Shown piece after piece: positions 1 to 6,606 of a stretch of 9,485 nt of DNA. Position numbers and translations under genes: made by a program. The number at the start of each line of letters is the position of its first letter. The first letter of the stretch is position 1. The stretch spans positions 1-9,485 of the forward strand of contig CAJOQN010000053.1 in the NCBI GenBank assembly GCA_905236535.1, in the 5' to 3' direction. The notes beneath the pieces were generated by a model. That model saw nothing but the letters and a program-made list of their open reading frames with translations, was not told the origin of the DNA and ran no database searches. Origin of the DNA: an uncultured Bacilli bacterium (GTDB lineage: Bacteria; Bacillota_I; Bacilli_A; RFN20; CAG-826).

Positions 1-62
1 ATACAATTTTTTCTTCCATGCTTAAATATTAATATAAATGGAATAAATAATAAATAGAAAAT

Positions 63-118
63 AGCACAAACTCAAAAGTAATTTTCCTTTATTTCAGCAC
101 AAACTCAAAAGTAATTTT
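63..118. repeat. Two 23-nt perfect direct repeats, period 33 bp
   Basis: Two identical 23-nt copies lie at 63-85 and 96-118, separated by 10 unrelated bases. The core on the plus strand is GCACAAACTCAAAAGTAA. On the minus strand the units read ...TTACTTTTGAGTTTGTGC. Repeated end motifs of this kind, with a TGTGC edge, resemble the multiple terminal repeats of IS21-family insertion sequences. That family link is from memory and unverified. No transposase gene is present, so at most this is one end of a decayed element. Confidence 0.75.
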
Positions 119-350
119 TTATCAAATCTGCATAAAGTAAGTATGTTGAGTCTACGTCTTTAGACAAGGCCTTTCACAATTGCGCCAAATTATACTCCCA
201 ATGACAAAATTAATATCTCGCTGGAGTGATTTGCGGTAAAAAGATATATTCCCGCCTACAAAGGTTATAAAGAGATATGTTTCCTATTTCAATGTAATAT
301 ATAAAAAGTACCTAAAATTCGGTAATAAAATAAACAATAATTAAAACTTA

Positions 351-370
351 TAATATAACTAGTTATATTA
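351..370 (-). terminator. 20-bp perfect palindrome, possible weak terminator of the metG-rlmCD operon
   Basis: Positions 351-360 and 361-370 are exact reverse complements (core ATAACTAGTTAT). The site lies 29 bases past the rlmCD stop codon, where an operon terminator would be expected. On the minus strand it is followed by TAAGTTTTAATT. The stem is almost all A-T and the U-run is broken, so termination would be weak. A dimeric-protein binding site is an alternative. Confidence 0.35.
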
Positions 371-399
371 AGTATAGCTTACATTTATCACCATGTCTC

Positions 400-1734
400 T
401 TACCTTTTTACGAGTAAAACAATGGTCTCGATGTGAAATGAACGAGGAAACATATCAACGCAAGAAACATTATTGATTTGGTATGTATCACTAAGTATTT
501 TTAAGTCTCTAGCTAAGGTGCTAGGTTCGCAGGAAATATAAACAATTTTCGAAGGTTTAGATTTTTTTAAAGCATTTAAAAATTCGGGAGTAGATCCTTT
601 CCTGGGCGGGTCCATGATCACGACATCAAAGTGCTTGTCGTTTTCTAATAGATATTTTGTGCAATCAGCTTCAATAACTTCCATGTTGCTAATGTTGTTT
701 CTTTTTATGTTATCTTTAGCGTTCATCACCGCTTCATGGACTAGTTCAACAGAGGTTACTTTTTTAACATGTTTCGCACAGATGGCCCCAATTGTGGCAA
801 CACCAGCGTAAGCATCTAAAACCTCATCATCTTTGTTTAAATTCGCAAATTCGAGGGCTTTTTGATACAGTTTTTCACATTGAACTGGATTAACTTGGAA
901 GAACGATTTTGAAGAGATATGAAATTCAATACCTAATAATGAATCACTAATAAATGGTTTTCCAAATAACACTTCTTCTTTCTCTCCAAGAATCACATTT
1001 GTGTCTCTTAAATTAATGTTTTGAACGACGCTTTTAATCTCTGGATGTTTGCTTGTTAGAGCTTTGACAAAATTGTTTCTTGAAGGAAATGTTTTTGCGT
1101 TGGTGATAAGAACCACCATTACTTCTCTAGTAGTGTGACTGGTTCTTATTAAGACATGACGAATTGTTCCATTTCTCGAATCTTCATGATAAGGTTCAAT
1201 GTGCATAGAATCCATCAAGGAAGCAATATCCATCAAAATAGGAGAGGCTAATTCATCTTCGATTGCACATTTTTTAATCGGAATAATCTTATGAGTGTTT
1301 GCTTTATAAAAACCATAAACAACATGGTGATTTTCTTTTCCAAACGGGACTTGGATTTTGTTTCGATAATTAGAGGGATTCTCCATCCCAATAATTTCAT
1401 TAATTTTAACATCCAAGCCCCCTATTCTTTTAAGAGCGTCTTCTACCTTTTTCTTTTTAAAAGCTAGTTCATATTCATAAGTGGCGTTTTGAAAGGTGCA
1501 ACCACCACACGCGGAGGCTACTGGGCACTCAAGTTTAATTCTATCTTTAGATAGATTATATAGTTTTTTGATGTGCCCATAAAAAACACCCGCACGCTTA
1601 TAATCAATTTGAATATCTGCTTCTTCACCTAAAAGAAGGCCATTAACCATAATGACCATCCAATTAGCTTTCACAATACCTAAGCCTTCGCTCGATATAT
1701 CGCTGCAAATACCTTTGATTATTGTTTGAGACAT
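400..1734 (-). CDS. rlmCD: 23S rRNA (uracil-C5)-methyltransferase, RlmCD/RumA (TrmA superfamily)
   Basis: This SAM-dependent enzyme makes 5-methyluridine in 23S rRNA. In B. subtilis one homologue (RlmCD) modifies both U747 and U1939. The 444-residue length is usual. Residues 1-68 fit a TRAM RNA-binding domain. C70, C76, C79 (C-x5-C-x2-C) and C156 match the four ligands of the family's [4Fe-4S] cluster. The Rossmann methyltransferase part shows SFFQVNP (277-283), the SAM loop LDAYAGVATIG (306-316), DPPRKG (375-380), the nucleophile C402 in YISCEPSTLARDL, and the general base E436. The gene starts 10 bases after the upstream stop codon. No Shine-Dalgarno sequence is visible there, so translation is probably coupled to the preceding gene. 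It is the last gene of the apparent metG operon. Confident in the family; which uridines are methylated is inferred. Confidence 0.93.
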   Translation of the reverse strand: MSQTIIKGICSDISSEGLGIVKANWMVIMVNGLLLGEEADIQIDYKRAGVFYGHIKKLYNLSKDRIKLECPVASACGGCTFQNATYEYELAFKKKKVEDALKRIGGLDVKINEIIGMENPSNYRNKIQVPFGKENHHVVYGFYKANTHKIIPIKKCAIEDELASPILMDIASLMDSMHIEPYHEDSRNGTIRHVLIRTSHTTREVMVVLITNAKTFPSRNNFVKALTSKHPEIKSVVQNINLRDTNVILGEKEEVLFGKPFISDSLLGIEFHISSKSFFQVNPVQCEKLYQKALEFANLNKDDEVLDAYAGVATIGAICAKHVKKVTSVELVHEAVMNAKDNIKRNNISNMEVIEADCTKYLLENDKHFDVVIMDPPRKGSTPEFLNALKKSKPSKIVYISCEPSTLARDLKILSDTYQINNVSCVDMFPRSFHIETIVLLVKR

Positions 1735-1744
1735 AAATTATTAA

Positions 1745-2938
1745 TTATTTAGAAGCGTAATTATCAAAATATCCAGAGATATAGATTACAGGGGTTCCTT
1801 TATCACCAGATCCACTGGTTAAATCACATAATGAACCAAGCAAATCGGTAAGTTGACGTGGGGTTGTTCCTTCAGAAACCATGTTACCGACTAAAGATTC
1901 GCTTGTTTTGGCTTCAATCTTTTCTCTAATCGCATCGGTTAAGGCTTGGCCTTGAAGTCCTTTATAATCATTATCCGCTAAATATTTAAGTTTAAGTTCG
2001 TTTGGTGTTCCCTTAAGTCCTTCGGTAAAGAATGGGGAGACCACTGGGTCAGCAAGTTCCCAAATCTTTCCTTGTGGATCTTTGAAAGCTCCGTCGCCAT
2101 AGATCATAACTTCAAGACGTTTACCGGTTTTTTCAAATAATTTCTTTTGAACATTATTGACTAAATCTTGTCCAAAGTTAGGGAATAATTTAACGGTTTC
2201 TTCATCTGATTTATTAGAACCTAATAAACCATATTTGGAATTGAATCCGCTTCCGTTAACGGATTCGGTAAGAATATCATCTAATCCTAAGACCACTTTC
2301 ATACCAGCTTCTTTAAGGAGTCTCTTATTTCTCTTTCTGGTATGGATGTCTGCACAAATAGCAACATCGGTGTAGTCTTTAATCGCGGTCGCGTGATTAG
2401 CGAAAACCACCTCGACTTCTGCACCTTCGCCACGAATTAAATCAATATAGAATTGAATATAATCAACACCAGTAAATTCGTGTTTTTTATATCCAAATAA
2501 TTCTCTATATTTTTCAAGCGATAAGATATCGGTGTATGGATTGACACCTTTTTCATCAATATCATCATAAGTGAGAATAGCATTACCTACTTCATCAGAA
2601 GGATAGGAGAGTAAAAGGACAACTTTTTTAACTCCTCTAGCAATGCCTTTTAATAAAATACTAAAACGGTTACGGGAAAGGATTGGGAAGACAACACCAA
2701 CAGTGTCTCCTCCGGTTTTTCTTTTGACATCTTCAGCAATATCGTCCACTTTTGCGTAGTTGCCTTGACATCTAGCAACGATGGATTCGGTAATACCGAC
2801 GACATCTCTGTCATGGAATTGGAAACCTTCTTCTTTAGAAGAATTTAATAAAGAATCGACTACGATATTCTCTAAGTCGTCGCCTTTTTTTAAGACAGGA
2901 AGACGAATACCTCTTGATGTGACTCCAACTGTTCTCAT
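1745..2938 (-). CDS. Coenzyme F420-0:L-glutamate ligase-like protein (CofE/F420_ligase family)
   Basis: The 397-residue protein resembles the F420_ligase family. In methanogens and actinobacteria the founding members (CofE/FbiB) add glutamate to coenzyme F420 using GTP. Family-like stretches are an N-terminal substrate-domain start (MRTVGVTSRGIRLPV), DRDVVGITESIVARCQGNY near residues 42-60, and a GDG-containing segment (VMIYGDGAFKDP) in the C-terminal half. It is longer than archaeal CofE (about 250 residues), like the extended versions in many Bacillota. The start at 2938 is preferred over an in-frame ATG at 2986, because the later one gives the family N-terminus, lies one base after the upstream TGA, and has AAAAGGGAAAAATGAG ahead of it. 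No other F420-synthesis gene is visible, so the true substrate is unknown and it may be a different amide ligase. It sits between the FAD protein and rlmCD. Confidence 0.75.
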   Translation of the reverse strand: MRTVGVTSRGIRLPVLKKGDDLENIVVDSLLNSSKEEGFQFHDRDVVGITESIVARCQGNYAKVDDIAEDVKRKTGGDTVGVVFPILSRNRFSILLKGIARGVKKVVLLLSYPSDEVGNAILTYDDIDEKGVNPYTDILSLEKYRELFGYKKHEFTGVDYIQFYIDLIRGEGAEVEVVFANHATAIKDYTDVAICADIHTRKRNKRLLKEAGMKVVLGLDDILTESVNGSGFNSKYGLLGSNKSDEETVKLFPNFGQDLVNNVQKKLFEKTGKRLEVMIYGDGAFKDPQGKIWELADPVVSPFFTEGLKGTPNELKLKYLADNDYKGLQGQALTDAIREKIEAKTSESLVGNMVSEGTTPRQLTDLLGSLCDLTSGSGDKGTPVIYISGYFDNYASK

Positions 2939-2939
2939 C

Positions 2940-4358
2940 TCATTTTTCCCTTTTCTCAAGAATATTTCTTGCAATATACACTCCACAGGCTCCCGCTTGC
3001 GCTAAGCCACGAGTTAATCCTGCTCCATCACCGCCAACATATAAGTTCTTAATTCCTTGAACTTCTAATTTGTTGTCGATAACTGGGTGAGCGGAATAAT
3101 ATTTGGCTTCAATGCCATATAACAAAGTATGCTCAGTCGCGATACCTGGAGTGATGTTATCAAGCGCTTCAATCATTTCAATAATCGAACGCATAGTTTT
3201 ATATGGAAGCGCCATGGCTAAATCGCCAGGGACAGCTTCTTTAAGCGTGGCTTTAACAAACCCTTCAGCAATTCTCTTTTCAGTGCTTCTTCTACCTTGA
3301 AGAATATCACCGTATTTTTGAACGATGACCGAACCACAAGATAGTTGATTTGCTAAAGAGGAGACCTTCAATGCATATTCATCTGGTTTTTTGAATGGTT
3401 CAGAGAAGTGATGGGTCACCAATAAAGCAAAGTTCGTGTTAGTTGATGCATATTTTTTATCTTTATAGGAGTGGCCATTAACATTAACAACGCCTTCATA
3501 GTTTTCAACGACGACATGGCCACTTGGATTAGAGCAAAAAGTTCTAACAGTAGATCCAACGGATGTCTTATATAAGAATTTGCCTTCATAAAGAGCGTTA
3601 TTAATTTCTTCCATAACCATATCGGGGCACTCAACACGAACCCCAATATCCACTTGATTTTGAACCATTTCAATGCCATTTTTTTCAAAAATAGAGGTTA
3701 ACCATTTAGATCCTTCTCTTCCAACACAAAGAGCGACATAATCAGCTTCAATGACTTCATCTTTAATCTTAACGCCTTTAACCACGCCATCTTCAACGAT
3801 GATGTCATCGACTTTCGTGGAGAATCTCGTATCAACTTTTTTCACTAAATCATCGTAAATTCTTGTTAAAATTTTCAAATTTTCTTCAGTACCAAGGTGT
3901 CTAACTTTGCTGTGGAGAAGTTTTAAACCAACAGACATGGCTTTTCTTTCAATTTCACGAGCCTTTTCATTAAATGGGTCGGTAATAACTGTAGTGGCTC
4001 CATAAGATAGGTTAATTTCATCAACGTAGGTAATTAAATTCATCAACTCTTCATCACTCATATAATCTTGGAGCCATCCACCAAATTCTGTGGTGATGTT
4101 AAACTTACCATCTGAGTAGGCACCCGCACCACCAAAACCACTTGTCATGGAACAAGCTGGAAAACATTCTCTAAATCCTCTATTGGTGTTTAAAGGACAA
4201 CGATCGATTTTGTGTTGAAGGACTGGACAATTTCTTTTACGAATTTCTAATCCTCGATCAATTAAAACAACTTTTAAGTCAGGATTCTTATTAACAAGTT
4301 CAAAAGCGAGAAAATATCCGCTTGGACCTGCTCCTACTATTGCGACATCATATTTCAT
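2940..4358 (-). CDS. NAD(P)/FAD-dependent dehydrogenase, COG2509 type
   Basis: This is a 472-residue flavoprotein oxidoreductase with no experimentally fixed substrate that I know of. The N-terminal dinucleotide fold is clear: GAGPSG at residues 9-14, then an acidic end of strand two at D34. The signature SGFGGAGAYSDGKFN (73-87) is typical of this uncharacterised family. Four cysteines (C44, C54, C65, C69) lie just before it and could bind metal or take part in redox chemistry. The C-terminal FAD-closing motif is NLYVGGDGAGLTRGLAQAGA (438-457). No signal peptide or membrane segment is seen, so it should be cytoplasmic. The start is supported by the Rossmann fold beginning at residue 3; the ribosome site (GGTAGG) is modest. 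The stop codon TGA is followed after one base by the next ATG, so the two are translationally coupled. The ending in TGA supports the standard genetic code. Confidence 0.85.
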   Translation of the reverse strand: MKYDVAIVGAGPSGYFLAFELVNKNPDLKVVLIDRGLEIRKRNCPVLQHKIDRCPLNTNRGFRECFPACSMTSGFGGAGAYSDGKFNITTEFGGWLQDYMSDEELMNLITYVDEINLSYGATTVITDPFNEKAREIERKAMSVGLKLLHSKVRHLGTEENLKILTRIYDDLVKKVDTRFSTKVDDIIVEDGVVKGVKIKDEVIEADYVALCVGREGSKWLTSIFEKNGIEMVQNQVDIGVRVECPDMVMEEINNALYEGKFLYKTSVGSTVRTFCSNPSGHVVVENYEGVVNVNGHSYKDKKYASTNTNFALLVTHHFSEPFKKPDEYALKVSSLANQLSCGSVIVQKYGDILQGRRSTEKRIAEGFVKATLKEAVPGDLAMALPYKTMRSIIEMIEALDNITPGIATEHTLLYGIEAKYYSAHPVIDNKLEVQGIKNLYVGGDGAGLTRGLAQAGACGVYIARNILEKREK

Positions 4359-4405
4359 ATTTAATACCTACCAACAATTTATTTTATGTGATTAAATGGT
4401 GCTTT

Positions 4406-6001
4406 TTAATCTTTTTTACCATTCATTAATTCTTGAATAAATGGAACTTCAATATTCGCATCTAACCTTGGGAATAATGGGTTGCCTTTATTAACTTTAT
4501 AACCTTGGACATTGCCAAATTTATAAACTGCTTCATATCCTCTTTTATCTTCTGGGATACCAAGTTGATCAAAGGCTCCTTTAGAAGCTTTAACCAATAC
4601 TGGTTCATATAACTTAGAAGCAATAAAGATCGCGTTTGCGAGGTGATTCATCACCGAAGCGAGTTCTTCTATTTTGCCTTCTTTTGATAAAACCCATGGT
4701 TCGGTTTCATCAATATATTTATTCGCGCGACTCACTAATTCGTTAACTTGAACAAAAGCTTCAGTAATTTTTAAATCATCTAAACTGCTTTCATAGAGTT
4801 TGATAACACTTTCTGCGGTCATTCTTAACGAAGCATCAAATGGAGTGACATCACCTTTATATTCGGGGATGATTCCATCGAAATATTTATTAATCATTGA
4901 AACGGTTCTATTTAATAAATTTCCATAGGAGTTTGCTAAATCAAGATTAATTCTTTCAATGAATTGTTCGGGGGTAAACGAACCATCATTACCAAAGGTA
5001 ACTTCTCTGGTTAAATAATATCTAACCGCATCCACCCCATATCTTTCCACTAATGGATATGGGTCAACAACATTGCCTTTAGATTTTGACATTTTGCTGT
5101 CTCTCATCATCAATAAGCCGTGAATGAATTCTCTGTCTGGTTTTCTTAATCCAAGACTCTCTAAGAACATTGGCCAATAAATCGCGTGGAAGCGAGTGAT
5201 GTCCGCGCCCAAGATATGAATAACTTCACATTCTGGATCTTCCCAGAATTTTTTGAATAATGATTCATCCTTGCTTCCATAACCTAAAGCGGTGATATAG
5301 TTTGTCAAAGCGTCTAACCATACATAGATGACATGTCTATCGTTTTCTCTAATTGGGACACCCCATTTGAAAGAGGTTCTAGAGATACATAAATCATCTA
5401 ATCCTGGTTTGATGAAGGTGTTAATCATCTCGTTTTTACGAGATTCAGGAGTTAAGAATTGAGGATTCTCATCGTAGAACTTAAGCAATGAATCAACATA
5501 TTTTTTGGTTTTAAAGAAATAGGCCTCTTCTTTGGCTTTTTGCACTGGTCTTCCACAATCAGGGCAGATGTGGTCTGGACCCACTTGTGTTTCAGTCCAG
5601 AAAGCTTCGCAAGGTGTGCAATACCAACCTTCATATTCTCCTAAATAGATATCATCATTTTTAAGCATCTTGGTGAAGATGTCTTGAACGACCTTCCAAT
5701 GTCTTTCTTGCGTTGTTCTAATAAAGTCATCATTAGAAATTTCTAATAAATTCCAAAGTTTATAAAAGCCTTCAACAATTTCATCGACGAATTGTTGTGG
5801 GGTTTTACCGGCGGCTGCAGCGTTCTTTTCGATTTTTTGTCCGTGTTCGTCCGCTCCGGTAAGGAAGAAGCATTCGAAACCGCGCATTCTCTTATAACGA
5901 GCAAAAACATCACTCAAGACCGTACAATAAGCGTGCCCAATGTGTAATTTAGCACTGGGGTAGTAGATCGGTGTGGTGATGTAGAATCTTTTTTTATCCA
6001 T
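4406..6001 (-). CDS. metG: Methionyl-tRNA synthetase
   Basis: This class I synthetase charges tRNA-Met, for initiation and elongation. The class I signatures are present: HIGH at residues 20-23 and KMSKS at 303-307. The inserted zinc knuckle has C128-x2-C131 and C146-x2-C149, the single four-cysteine knuckle type. FLTGADEHGQK (46-56) and YVWLDALTNY (226-235) belong to the methionine/ATP pocket. The protein ends at 531 residues with an anticodon-binding helical domain. It lacks the C-terminal tRNA-binding (Trbp111/EMAP-like) domain that lengthens B. subtilis MetS to about 660 residues. The start has a perfect AGGAGG (6017-6012) 10 bases upstream. It is first in an apparent four-gene operon with its own promoter after the rpmE terminator. 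The leader is only about 23 nt, so T-box control is excluded. Confidence 0.97.
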   Translation of the reverse strand: MDKKRFYITTPIYYPSAKLHIGHAYCTVLSDVFARYKRMRGFECFFLTGADEHGQKIEKNAAAAGKTPQQFVDEIVEGFYKLWNLLEISNDDFIRTTQERHWKVVQDIFTKMLKNDDIYLGEYEGWYCTPCEAFWTETQVGPDHICPDCGRPVQKAKEEAYFFKTKKYVDSLLKFYDENPQFLTPESRKNEMINTFIKPGLDDLCISRTSFKWGVPIRENDRHVIYVWLDALTNYITALGYGSKDESLFKKFWEDPECEVIHILGADITRFHAIYWPMFLESLGLRKPDREFIHGLLMMRDSKMSKSKGNVVDPYPLVERYGVDAVRYYLTREVTFGNDGSFTPEQFIERINLDLANSYGNLLNRTVSMINKYFDGIIPEYKGDVTPFDASLRMTAESVIKLYESSLDDLKITEAFVQVNELVSRANKYIDETEPWVLSKEGKIEELASVMNHLANAIFIASKLYEPVLVKASKGAFDQLGIPEDKRGYEAVYKFGNVQGYKVNKGNPLFPRLDANIEVPFIQELMNGKKD

Positions 6002-6030
6002 GGCAGATGAGCCTCCTAATAGACATTTAA

Positions 6031-6058
6031 ATTATAAGTTTTTTTACATTAATGTAAA
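6031..6058 (-). promoter_or_regulatory. Promoter of metG operon
   Basis: On the minus strand, a -35 box TTTACA (6058-6053) is followed by a 16-bp spacer and a perfect -10 box TATAAT (6036-6031). The predicted start is near 6024, giving a leader of about 23 nt that contains the AGGAGG site. The -35 box overlaps the U-tract of the rpmE terminator, so the two units are packed end to end. Confidence 0.75.
6043..6058. promoter_or_regulatory. 16-bp perfect palindrome over the metG -35 region (possible operator)
   Basis: TTTACATTAATGTAAA is a perfect 16-bp palindrome covering the -35 box and the first ten spacer bases of the metG promoter. Its place and symmetry fit binding by a dimeric regulator that would block RNA polymerase. 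No known regulator box is recognised with confidence. In such AT-rich DNA a chance palindrome is possible, though one of 16 bp in this exact place is notable. Confidence 0.4.
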
Positions 6059-6081
6059 TAAAAAACTCGGTTGCCCGAGTT
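6054..6081 (-). terminator. Intrinsic terminator of rpmE
   Basis: Read on the minus strand, AACTCGG (6081-6075), a GCAA loop and CCGAGTT (6070-6064) form a 7-bp perfect stem capped by a GNRA tetraloop. It is followed by TTTTATTT. It starts 11 bases after the rpmE stop codon. Confidence 0.88.
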
Positions 6082-6091
6082 CTTTATATAC

Positions 6092-6298
6092 TTATTTCTT
6101 AATTCCGTATTTACGATTGAAGCGATCAACACGTCCATCAGCTTGGACATATCTTTGTTTGCCAGTATAGAATGGGTGGCAATTCGCACAAGTATCAACT
6201 TTAATTTCACTTAATGTGGAACCGGTTTCAAATGTTGAACCACAAGAGACACATGTCACTGTGCATTTTTGATACTTAGGATGGATATTCTTTTTCAT
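6092..6298 (-). CDS. rpmE: 50S ribosomal protein L31 (zinc-binding type)
   Basis: This 68-residue large-subunit ribosomal protein helps bridge the two subunits. It is the zinc-binding (C+) form, with C16-x2-C19 and C37-x2-C40 as the four metal ligands. Family stretches are the MKKNIHPKYQ start, GSTFETGST, and CHPFYTGKQRYV; an extra C12 is also present. This form is usually replaced by a zinc-free paralogue under zinc starvation; no such paralogue is in the window. The ribosome site AAGGAG lies 11 bases before the ATG. It is transcribed alone, with its own promoter and terminator, and its leader carries a hairpin (6321-6341) that may serve autoregulation. Confidence 0.97.
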   Translation of the reverse strand: MKKNIHPKYQKCTVTCVSCGSTFETGSTLSEIKVDTCANCHPFYTGKQRYVQADGRVDRFNRKYGIKK

Positions 6299-6320
6299 TT
6301 CGTTTTTTTCTCCTTCCGCC

Positions 6321-6341
6321 TTGAACAGTAATGTCGTTCAA
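6321..6341 (-). promoter_or_regulatory. Hairpin in rpmE 5' leader (possible L31 autoregulatory leader)
   Basis: The minus-strand leader contains TTGAAC (6341-6336) and GTTCAA (6326-6321), separated by 9 nt. They can form a 6-bp hairpin that ends a few bases before the AAGGAG ribosome site. Leader motifs upstream of L31 genes are known in several bacterial groups, including Firmicutes, and are thought to bind L31. Whether this hairpin belongs to such a family cannot be decided by eye. Confidence 0.45.
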
Positions 6342-6357
6342 AGTAAGTTGCTTAAAA

Positions 6358-6386
6358 AATATAACAAACTTGTGTCTCTTAATCAA
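6358..6386 (-). promoter_or_regulatory. Promoter of rpmE
   Basis: On the minus strand, a -35 box TTGATT (6386-6381), a 17-bp spacer and a -10 box TATATT (6363-6358) are seen. The -10 is preceded by TGT, an extended -10 element. The predicted start is near 6351, giving a leader of about 53 nt before the rpmE start codon. Confidence 0.7.
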
Positions 6387-6426
6387 ATTATTTTAATAAA
6401 ATATAAAAATTTCTTTTTCTAGTGGA

Positions 6427-6604
6427 GATAATATAACAAAAGAGATACAATGATTGTGATGAAAAACCAATAATCGTATTCATAAGAGAACTTCGGCTTT
6501 TTTGGTGAGCCAAGTTGAATATGATTAGGCCGTACACTTCTTTTCTAAAGTTATAGCGACATTACAATAGCGAAAGCCCATATTGTTGGGTTTTTGCTTT
6601 TTTA
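6427..6604 (+). ncRNA. Candidate small RNA or tldD attenuator leader
   Basis: No protein gene fits here, yet the stretch ends in a good plus-strand terminator and has several possible helices. ATTGTGATG (6453-6461) can pair with CATTACAAT (6560-6568), 9 bp with one G-U, closing the region. AACTT-c-GGCT (6489-6498) can pair with AGCCAAGTT (6508-6516). GGCTTTT (6495-6501) could instead pair with GAAAGCC (6572-6578), which is in the terminator's 5' arm, giving an antiterminator alternative. A 7-codon frame (6450-6473) lies at the start. No convincing promoter is seen; GATAAT at 6427 has no good -35. No known riboswitch, T-box, 6S, SRP or tmRNA signature is recognised. Confidence 0.35.
6569..6604 (+). 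terminator. Intrinsic terminator upstream of tldD
   Basis: AGCGAAAGCCCA (6569-6580) pairs with TGGGTTTTTGCT (6587-6598), a 12-bp stem with two G-U pairs and a 6-nt loop, followed by a T-run to 6603. It points toward tldD and lies only 59 bases before its start codon. There is no gene upstream on this strand, so it must end a small RNA or act in an attenuator. Confidence 0.75.
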
Positions 6605-6606
6605 TA

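Larger units (their letters stand above)
1..399. other. Non-coding AT-rich spacer downstream of rlmCD
   Basis: No credible gene is seen here on either strand. It holds a pair of 23-nt direct repeats (63-118) and a 20-bp perfect palindrome (351-370), both listed separately. Reading the minus strand from about 186 to 121 gives a short open stretch of about 22 codons whose stop codon lies inside the first repeat. That is too short to call a gene, but it could be the worn tail of a transposase. Positions 1-62 and 190-350 show nothing recognisable beyond AT-rich sequence. Confidence 0.7.

Noticed and set aside
63..118. CRISPR-like repeat-spacer pattern
   Set aside because: There are only two copies with a 10-nt gap, no further units and no cas gene; the gap is far too short for a spacer.
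614..811. Plus-strand open frame of 65 codons inside rlmCD, and similar frames in the F420-ligase-like, FAD, metG, tldD and tldE genes
   Set aside because: Each lies opposite or out of frame within a gene with clear family motifs; none has a ribosome site or recognisable domain.
2940..2942. TGA read as tryptophan (mycoplasma code)
   Set aside because: TGA ends the FAD gene right after its family C-terminus and one base before the next start codon, while tryptophans in the window's proteins come from TGG.
2939..2986. Upstream start for the F420-ligase-like protein (ATG at 2986)
   Set aside because: The extra 16 residues would overlap the end of the FAD gene, and the family-like N-terminus and a better ribosome site belong to the ATG at 2938.
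6002..6091. T-box leader for metG
   Set aside because: The promoter leaves only about 23 nt of leader and no T-box consensus or specifier stem is present.
6427..6604. Known ncRNA such as 6S, SRP RNA, tmRNA, RNase P RNA or a common riboswitch
   Set aside because: None of the conserved sequence blocks of these RNAs could be found; the stretch is too short for tmRNA or RNase P.
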